A DNA stretch of 40,268 nucleotides, from positions 1-40,268 of the forward strand of contig JALHLK010000045.1 of assembly GCA_022844565.1 (NCBI GenBank), given 5' to 3'. A program made the position numbers and the translations under genes. Under the pieces are notes generated by a model. That model did no database searches and was not told the origin of the DNA. It saw only the letters and a list, made by a program, of their open reading frames with translations. Below, piece by piece: positions 34,890-40,268 of the stretch (positions are counted from its first letter, which is position 1; each line of letters opens with the position of its first letter). The DNA comes from Saprospiraceae bacterium. Its GTDB lineage: Bacteria; Bacteroidota; Bacteroidia; Chitinophagales; Saprospiraceae.

Positions 34890-35492
34890 ATGATCATGCA
34901 AAAAATTTACAGTTTTTCAATTTTTTTATTGATTCTATCCAGCACTTTTGATGTAAGTTGCCAAAAAGTGCAAATTAATACATCTGCAGGTAAAATCATT
35001 TTGGAATTATACAGTGACAAAGCACCGATTACCGTCGCAAATTTTTTACAATATGTCAATGAAGGCGCTTATGATGGTGGTAGTTTCTATAGAGTTGTAA
35101 CAAAAAACAACCAAAGACCCGATCAACCACATATAGAAGTAATACAAGGAGGTATAGATACAGATTCTACCAAAAGAAGGGGCCCAATCGAATTGGAAAG
35201 GACAACGAAAACAGGTTTAAAACATGTAGACGGGACAATTTCTATGGCCAGGTTTACTCCAAATAGTGGTAATTCTGAGTTTTTTATTTGTATTAACGAA
35301 CAACCGGCCTTGGACTTTGGGGGTACAAGAAATCCAGATGGTCAAGGATTTGCGGCATTTGGAACCGTCATAAAAGGTATGAAAATAGTCAAAAAAATAC
35401 AAGGAGGAGAGACAACCTTTATGCCTTCTCTTGGTCTCAACCAAAGACTCAAAAAACCCATAAGGATAAAAAGTATAAAAGTGATTAATTAA
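34890..35492 (+). CDS. Exported cyclophilin-type peptidyl-prolyl isomerase
   Basis: A 200-residue protein with an N-terminal hydrophobic signal (residues 5-20) ending in FDVSC. The Cys may be lipidated but the lipobox is weak, so cleavage by ordinary signal peptidase is also possible. The cyclophilin domain (about 26-195) has PITVANFLQYV, FYRVV (the catalytic Arg position), VIQGGID, DGTISMAR, NSGNSEFFICI and the GFAAFGTVIKGMKIV segment. It catalyses cis-trans isomerisation of Xaa-Pro bonds in envelope proteins. It is the first gene of the unit, 18 bases before susC, which suggests help in folding the receptor or its client proteins. Two ATGs (34890, 34896) are possible starts. Confidence 0.88.
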   Translation: MIMQKIYSFSIFLLILSSTFDVSCQKVQINTSAGKIILELYSDKAPITVANFLQYVNEGAYDGGSFYRVVTKNNQRPDQPHIEVIQGGIDTDSTKRRGPIELERTTKTGLKHVDGTISMARFTPNSGNSEFFICINEQPALDFGGTRNPDGQGFAAFGTVIKGMKIVKKIQGGETTFMPSLGLNQRLKKPIRIKSIKVIN

Positions 35493-35510
35493 CAAAATTA
35501 AATGTAATGT

Positions 35511-38500
35511 ATGAAAAAATTCTACTTTGTTTTTATGTGGATTCTAATACCAGCACTTCTATCTGCTCAGTCTAGAGAAGTGAAGGGATTGGTCCTTTCG
35601 ACAACCCAAGATCCATTGATCGGGGTTTCAGTTTTTGTAAAAGGTACCACGACAGGTACGGTTACAGATGTTGATGGTAATTATTCTTTAAGTGTACCTA
35701 GTAATGCTTCTACATTGGTTTTTAGCTTTATTGGACACAAAAGCCTAGAAGTTGCTTTAGGCAATCAAAGTATCGTTAATGCAACATTAGAAGAAGACCA
35801 AGTCAACTTGAATGAAATTGTTGTAACAGCCAATGCAATCGCTAGGGAAAGAAAAGAACTTGGTTACTCTGTAGCAACCATCAAAGGTGACGAGTTTTTG
35901 AAGGCGCGAGAAACCAATATTGTCAACTCCATGGCTGGCAAGATAGCAGGGGTAAGGATAGCACAACAATCTGGTACAGTAGGTGGTTCTTCTAGAATTA
36001 TGATCAGGGGTGCAAACTCCATATCTTCATCAAGCGAACCTCTTTTTGTAGTCGATGGAGTACCTATTTCAAACTCTTCATTCAATAATTCAGAAACGGA
36101 TATCGTGACGGGTGGTGTAGATGTGGGAAACAGGGCTAGTGACATCAATCCAGATGATATCGAAAGTATGACTGTACTAAAAGGAGCAGCTGCATCTGCA
36201 TTATATGGCTCTAGAGCACGAAATGGAGTAATCGTTTTGACAACCAAAAAAGGTAAACCGAGTACAAATGGCAAAAAAACCAACGTTACGCTCAATTCTT
36301 CATTTAGGACAGACAACATATTTAGATTACCACAAATACAAAGTGAATATGCACAAGGCAATCTAGGTGTGTACAACCCACAGTTGGCAAATGGATGGGG
36401 ACCGAAGATTAGTTCTTTTACGGGTCCCGTAACAGATTATAAAGGGGTATCATCCACTTTAGAAGGTCATCCAGATAATTGGAAAAACTTTTATGTCACA
36501 GGGAGTACGTACATCAATTCTATTTCATTTGATGGAGCGAGTGAAAATACGGATTACCGTGTGAGTTACACCAACTTATCTCAGACGGGTATTGTACCTA
36601 ACTCAGAACTTGGTAGAAACACACTTTCTTTCAACGGTGGCTCAAAAATCACGGATAAATTAAAGTCTAGACTATGGATGAACTATGTTCGTACTACCAG
36701 TGATGGTCGCCCGGCCCAAGGTTCTAACACTACAAATATTATCCCGACAATCTTGACATCATTGCCCGCTACGATAGATATCAATGAACTAAAAGAAAAC
36801 TTATTTGCACCAACAACACAGTCTTTCCCGTCAGGATTCATCGGCGATGTAGCAATGGCTATAGATTTAAATGGTGTGCAGAATAATCCTTACTTCGTTA
36901 CAGAGTTTAATCGTTTTTCTAATATTGTAGACCGTCTTTATGGAGGAACAAGTCTTGAATATGAAGTAGCACCTTGGTTTAATCTATTAGGCCGAGTAGG
37001 TACAGATTATTTTGCAGAGAATAGAAGGTCTGTAACTAGAAAGGGCACAAGAGGAAGATTAAATGGTCAGTTTGACACTAATGATATATTCGAACGAGAG
37101 TTTCAAACGGATTTGATCGGTAGTTTTAGTTTCAAGTTGAACGATGATTTAAGCCTTAAAGCGATAGTAGGCCATCAGTTTAATCAAAGAACGATAAGAA
37201 GATCGCGGGTTTTCTCCGAAGGGCTCAATATTGATCAATTGTATACTTTTGCAAATGCTCAGTCAAACGTACCTTCCAACTTTACAAGTAAAAGAGAAAT
37301 ATTCGGTGCTTATGGAGACTTGAGTTTAAACTACAAAAATTTTGCCTTCTTAAATGTAACAGGACGTAACGATTGGAGTTCCACATTACCGGTGGCAAAC
37401 AATTCTTATTTTTATCCATCTACAAGTTTATCCCTATTATTAACAGAGGCGTTTCCTAAATTAAAGGGAAACATCATGAATTATGCAAAAGTTAGAGCGA
37501 ATGTGGCCAATGTAGGTAGTGACGAAGATCCATATCAGCTATCATTTACATACAACCCATTGAGTCAAGCAAGTGATATATATACATTTAATTTATTATT
37601 TCCTTTCAACGGAGCATCTGCTTTTGCGGCTACGAACGTGTTGCCTCCAACAAATCTACTTCCACAAAGGCAAACATCTTACGAAGGAGGAGGTGAATTT
37701 AGCTTTTTTGATAGTAGAATAAACTTAGACATTACGGCATATAAAAATATCAACTACGATCAGATCATATCCATTGCGATACCGCAAAGTACAGGATACT
37801 CTGCACGTAGATTGAATGTTGGTCAAATTTCTAACAGAGGTATAGAAGCCCTACTTTCTTTTAACCCTATACGTACGAAGTCAGGATTTAATTGGGATAT
37901 TGCTTTCAACTTTAATAGAAACATCAATAGAGTAGATAAGTTAGCGGAAGGACTTCAAGAGTTTATCATTACTTCGGGTGATGGCTTTGGGATATTCATT
38001 GCAGCTAGACCAGGAGAAACATTTAATATTCAAGGAGTAGGTTGGCTGAGAGACGATAAAGGAAACTTTGTAATAAATCCATCAACAGGTCTTAGAATAC
38101 CAGGTCCAAGAAAACTATTAGGGAATATATATCCTGATTGGATTATGGGAATCAACAATTCATTCGGCTACAAGAACTTTAATTTCAGCTTTTTGGTAGA
38201 TATAAGAGAAGGTGGAGTGATAAATTCTCAAACGGTGAGTATTTTAAGAGGTTCAGGTAATGCCATAGAAACGACAGAAAACAACCGAACACCATTTATA
38301 GATGAAGGGGTCGTGAGAAATGCAGATGGCACTTTTAGCCCGAACACAAGACCGGTTGCATCTATTCAACAGTTTTATGGTAACTCAGATAATTCTACTA
38401 GTCCAGAAAACAATACCTTCGATGCTTCGTTTATAAAGTTGAGAGAAATTCGATTTTCCTACTCTATTCCAAGCAAAACGTTAAAAAACCTACCAATAGG

Positions 38501-38672
38501 TAATGCAAGTATCGCTTTGGAAGGTAGGAATTTAGCACTTTTAAGCTCACATGTGCCTCACATTGATCCTGAGAGCAACGTTTTAGGACCAGGATTGATC
38601 GGTGAAGGTCTAGAAAGAGGAAGTGTACCATCTACGAGATCCCTTGGTTTAAATTTAAGAATCACATTTTAA
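35511..38672 (+). CDS. SusC/RagA-type TonB-dependent outer membrane receptor
   Basis: A 1053-residue outer membrane transporter. A signal peptide (1-20) precedes a carboxypeptidase-regulatory-like beta domain (about 22-97: VKGLVLSTTQDPLIGVSVFV, GTVTDVDGNYSL), then the NEIVVTANA stretch and the plug (about 108-250), which carries the SusC-specific MIRGANSISSSSEPLFVVDGVPI and DIESMTVLKGAAASALYGSRARNGVI. The 22-strand barrel ends in LRITF with terminal Phe. It pairs with the SusD gene 12 bases downstream to import a glycan or peptide through TonB. No glycosidase, SusE/F, ECF sigma/anti-sigma or hybrid sensor gene lies in this window, so the substrate cannot be inferred. Confidence 0.95.
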   Translation: MKKFYFVFMWILIPALLSAQSREVKGLVLSTTQDPLIGVSVFVKGTTTGTVTDVDGNYSLSVPSNASTLVFSFIGHKSLEVALGNQSIVNATLEEDQVNLNEIVVTANAIARERKELGYSVATIKGDEFLKARETNIVNSMAGKIAGVRIAQQSGTVGGSSRIMIRGANSISSSSEPLFVVDGVPISNSSFNNSETDIVTGGVDVGNRASDINPDDIESMTVLKGAAASALYGSRARNGVIVLTTKKGKPSTNGKKTNVTLNSSFRTDNIFRLPQIQSEYAQGNLGVYNPQLANGWGPKISSFTGPVTDYKGVSSTLEGHPDNWKNFYVTGSTYINSISFDGASENTDYRVSYTNLSQTGIVPNSELGRNTLSFNGGSKITDKLKSRLWMNYVRTTSDGRPAQGSNTTNIIPTILTSLPATIDINELKENLFAPTTQSFPSGFIGDVAMAIDLNGVQNNPYFVTEFNRFSNIVDRLYGGTSLEYEVAPWFNLLGRVGTDYFAENRRSVTRKGTRGRLNGQFDTNDIFEREFQTDLIGSFSFKLNDDLSLKAIVGHQFNQRTIRRSRVFSEGLNIDQLYTFANAQSNVPSNFTSKREIFGAYGDLSLNYKNFAFLNVTGRNDWSSTLPVANNSYFYPSTSLSLLLTEAFPKLKGNIMNYAKVRANVANVGSDEDPYQLSFTYNPLSQASDIYTFNLLFPFNGASAFAATNVLPPTNLLPQRQTSYEGGGEFSFFDSRINLDITAYKNINYDQIISIAIPQSTGYSARRLNVGQISNRGIEALLSFNPIRTKSGFNWDIAFNFNRNINRVDKLAEGLQEFIITSGDGFGIFIAARPGETFNIQGVGWLRDDKGNFVINPSTGLRIPGPRKLLGNIYPDWIMGINNSFGYKNFNFSFLVDIREGGVINSQTVSILRGSGNAIETTENNRTPFIDEGVVRNADGTFSPNTRPVASIQQFYGNSDNSTSPENNTFDASFIKLREIRFSYSIPSKTLKNLPIGNASIALEGRNLALLSSHVPHIDPESNVLGPGLIGEGLERGSVPSTRSLGLNLRITF

Positions 38673-38684
38673 ATATATTAAGAC

Positions 38685-40097
38685 ATGAAAAAATTATTAT
38701 TCGCTTTAGTCCTTATGTTAAGCCTTAATGCCTGTTTTCAAGACAGTGACATCAACATAGACCCAAATAGATCCACTACGGTAGATCCATCACTTTTGTT
38801 TGCGGGTGCAGCAACAAATCTTTCTTTACTGCGCGTGGCAGAATTGACTTGGCCCGTAGCTCTAGGAAGCCAAATGTGGGCTTCAGGCGGTAGATGGGGC
38901 TTATCTCAAGCCAACTACGATCAGACTAGGATTCGTAGTGCGTGGGGTAAAACATATACAGATATACTAAAAAACCTCAATGTGGCCCAAGAATTATTGG
39001 AGACATCAGCCGCTCCAAATAATAATTCAATAGCACAGATTAAAATTCTGAAGGCATTTACATTCTCACAAACGACTTTTCTTTGGGGTGATATACCGTT
39101 TTCAGAAGCTGCTACAGGTAAAGTTGATTTTCCAAAATTTGACCCACAAGTTGATGTTTTAAACGGATGTGTAAAACTACTCAATGAGGCAATTGCGAGC
39201 ATCGATGAAAAAGGTAAAGGAATAATAGCTCCTAATGATTTGTACTATGCAGGTGACATGGCAAAATGGAAAAAATTTGCAAACTCACTTAAGTTAAGAA
39301 TCCTTTTTGCAATGGTAGATAGCGATCCATCTAAAGGTAGCGAGATCGGAGCAATCGTAGCAGCTAATAGTGCTATCAGCTCTTTAGCGGATAACATGCA
39401 ATTTAAGTATTTTAACCAGCCAGGAAGGCAGAATCCAAGATTCTCATTCACGGCTATATTTAGAGGAGGTGTACAGTCAGATTGGTACTGCTCAAAACCG
39501 GTGTATGACATGTTGGTAGAGCTAAAAGACCCAAGAGTGCCTTATTTTTTCCAAGTTGGTCCTGCTGCAGCACCAAATGAATTCATCGCACTTACTTCCA
39601 CAGAGAATTTTACCACTAAATCATCATTGGTTCATTTAAACTTACTAAAGCCTGATCTTCCTGAAGTATCATTTTCTTATAGTGAGCAATTATTATTTGA
39701 GGCAGAAGCTATAGCAAGAGGTTTTGCTCCGGGTGGATTTGATGCAGCTACTACAAGGCTTAAAAAAGGAGTAGAAGAGTCTCTAAAGTCTTTTGGCGTA
39801 CCTGCAGCTGAAGCAACAACGTATGCAAACTCCCTTCCTGCACTAACAAGTGCAAACTTCAAAAAAGTGATCGCTCAACAGCAGTACCTTGACCTATTTA
39901 TGAGACCTGTCGAAGGATGGACACAAAATAGAAGATCAGGAGATGCAGCCAACGAGATACCAAAATTGGCTACTCCACCTGCTGCACCGGTACAAGGCTT
40001 GTTTAGAAGAGTTTTATACAGAAATGAAGAAGTAAACTCTAATCCTAACACACCAAAAGGGGTAAATATCGATACTCCGATGTGGTTTGATAAGTAG
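38685..40097 (+). CDS. SusD/RagB-family outer membrane lipoprotein (SusD-like_2 type)
   Basis: A 470-residue surface lipoprotein. The lipobox LNAC sets Cys17 as the acylated residue, followed by FQDSDINIDPN. The region TTVDPSLLFAGAATNL and the DILKNLNVAQELLE, AFTFSQTTFLWGDIPFSEA and DMAKWKKFANSLKLRILF segments are typical of SusD homologs of the SusD-like_2 group. The C-terminal GWTQNRRSGDAANEIPKL stretch is the usual W-rich substrate-face region. It forms the lid of the SusC channel and binds the nutrient outside the cell. It is the last gene of the operon, with a terminator 33 bases on. Confidence 0.94.
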   Translation: MKKLLFALVLMLSLNACFQDSDINIDPNRSTTVDPSLLFAGAATNLSLLRVAELTWPVALGSQMWASGGRWGLSQANYDQTRIRSAWGKTYTDILKNLNVAQELLETSAAPNNNSIAQIKILKAFTFSQTTFLWGDIPFSEAATGKVDFPKFDPQVDVLNGCVKLLNEAIASIDEKGKGIIAPNDLYYAGDMAKWKKFANSLKLRILFAMVDSDPSKGSEIGAIVAANSAISSLADNMQFKYFNQPGRQNPRFSFTAIFRGGVQSDWYCSKPVYDMLVELKDPRVPYFFQVGPAAAPNEFIALTSTENFTTKSSLVHLNLLKPDLPEVSFSYSEQLLFEAEAIARGFAPGGFDAATTRLKKGVEESLKSFGVPAAEATTYANSLPALTSANFKKVIAQQQYLDLFMRPVEGWTQNRRSGDAANEIPKLATPPAAPVQGLFRRVLYRNEEVNSNPNTPKGVNIDTPMWFDK

Positions 40098-40120
40098 GAT
40101 AAATTACGTTTTAAATAATA

Positions 40121-40157
40121 AAAAGAAAAAGCCCTTCGGAAATGGAGGGCTTTTTTA
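40121..40157 (+). terminator. Intrinsic terminator of the SusCD operon
   Basis: A 7-bp stem (40131-40137 with 40144-40150, one G-T pair) and a 6-base loop GGAAAT are followed by six T and preceded by an A-rich tract. It lies 33 bases after the susD stop codon. A group II intron begins 3 bases after the T tract. Confidence 0.88.
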
Positions 40158-40159
40158 TT

Positions 40160-40268
40160 GTGTGCCATGCATGTCTAAAACCTAAGAGGTGAAAGTCCTC
40201 AATGAGCCAGCCAACGGGAATCATTAGCTTAATGCAAGGGTGTCTCGAGTAATTGAGAATCTGAAAGA
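40160..40268 (+). mobile_element. 5' end of a bacterial group II intron (class C-like), truncated by the window edge
   Basis: Starting at GTGTGCC, the sequence follows domain I of group II introns, most closely the class C type as I remember it: GAGGTGAAAGTCCTC (a hairpin with a GAAA-type loop), then TTAGCTTAATGCAAGGGTGTC, a small TCTCGAG/TTGAGA stem and GAATCTGAAAGA at the window end. Class C introns characteristically insert just after the stem and T-run of intrinsic terminators, which is exactly its position here. The catalytic domain V and any reverse transcriptase/maturase gene would lie beyond the window. Confidence 0.82.

Noticed and set aside
1-40268. tRNA, rRNA and CRISPR arrays
   Set aside because: I looked for cloverleaf/TTCGA-type signatures, rRNA core sequences and regularly spaced repeats. 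The only repeats found are the degenerate ones around 23.6-23.8 and 26.7 kb, which lack CRISPR spacing.

Overview
The window is chromosomal DNA of a Bacteroidota bacterium; I cannot place it more finely with confidence, though a member of the Saprospiria or Chitinophagia would fit. The grounds are low GC, a SusC/SusD pair, a protein with a type IX secretion sorting domain, many lipoproteins and SPII-like signals, and promoters of the Bacteroidota type (TAnnTTTG at -7, often with TTTG or TTG about 20 bases upstream) in front of many genes, with almost no Shine-Dalgarno sequences. These promoter boxes also settle several start codons.

Layout. 0.1-2.35 kb, minus strand: a thioredoxin-fold lipoprotein that has lost its CxxC, and a TPR protein. 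2.5-7.9 kb, plus strand: a FabG-like reductase, then a tight run of a membrane-anchored HtrA/DegS-like protease, thioredoxin, PdxH, an acyl-CoA dehydrogenase and a site-2 protease. 7.9-8.5 kb: a gene graveyard holding an inverted-repeat-bounded element and the last 77 residues of a dead TonB-dependent receptor. 8.5-19.8 kb, minus strand: an MTHFR-like protein, gyrA with a downstream TPR gene, an Omp28-like T9SS protein coupled to an HD hydrolase, a long acyl-CoA dehydrogenase and a subtilisin-like protease. 20.1-27.6 kb: glutamate formimidoyltransferase with an M14 peptidase, HisIE, a large FAD/Fe-S oxidoreductase flanked by degenerate repeats, a MazG-like protein and D-aminoacyl-tRNA deacylase. 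28.1-29.9 kb: heme A synthase and an alpha/beta hydrolase. 30.4-34.5 kb, minus strand: a SWIM zinc-finger protein and a two-gene unit of a DUF5690-type transporter with a zinc alcohol dehydrogenase that resembles phosphonate-associated enzymes. 34.8-40.1 kb: an operon of cyclophilin, SusC and SusD ending in a strong terminator, immediately followed by the 5' end of a group II intron that runs out of the window.

The most notable signal is at 27.6-30.0 kb. Two perfect 16-bp palindromes matching the ParB-binding parS site lie 57 bp apart at 29949 and 30006. About 2 kb to their left is an AT-rich 0.5-kb gap between divergent genes with several DnaA-box-like 9-mers. Hand counts of two 300-base plus-strand coding samples show C above G on the left (46 G, 68 C) and G above C on the right (63 G, 39 C). 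Together these suggest the chromosome origin/centromere region, although no parAB or dnaA gene lies in the window.
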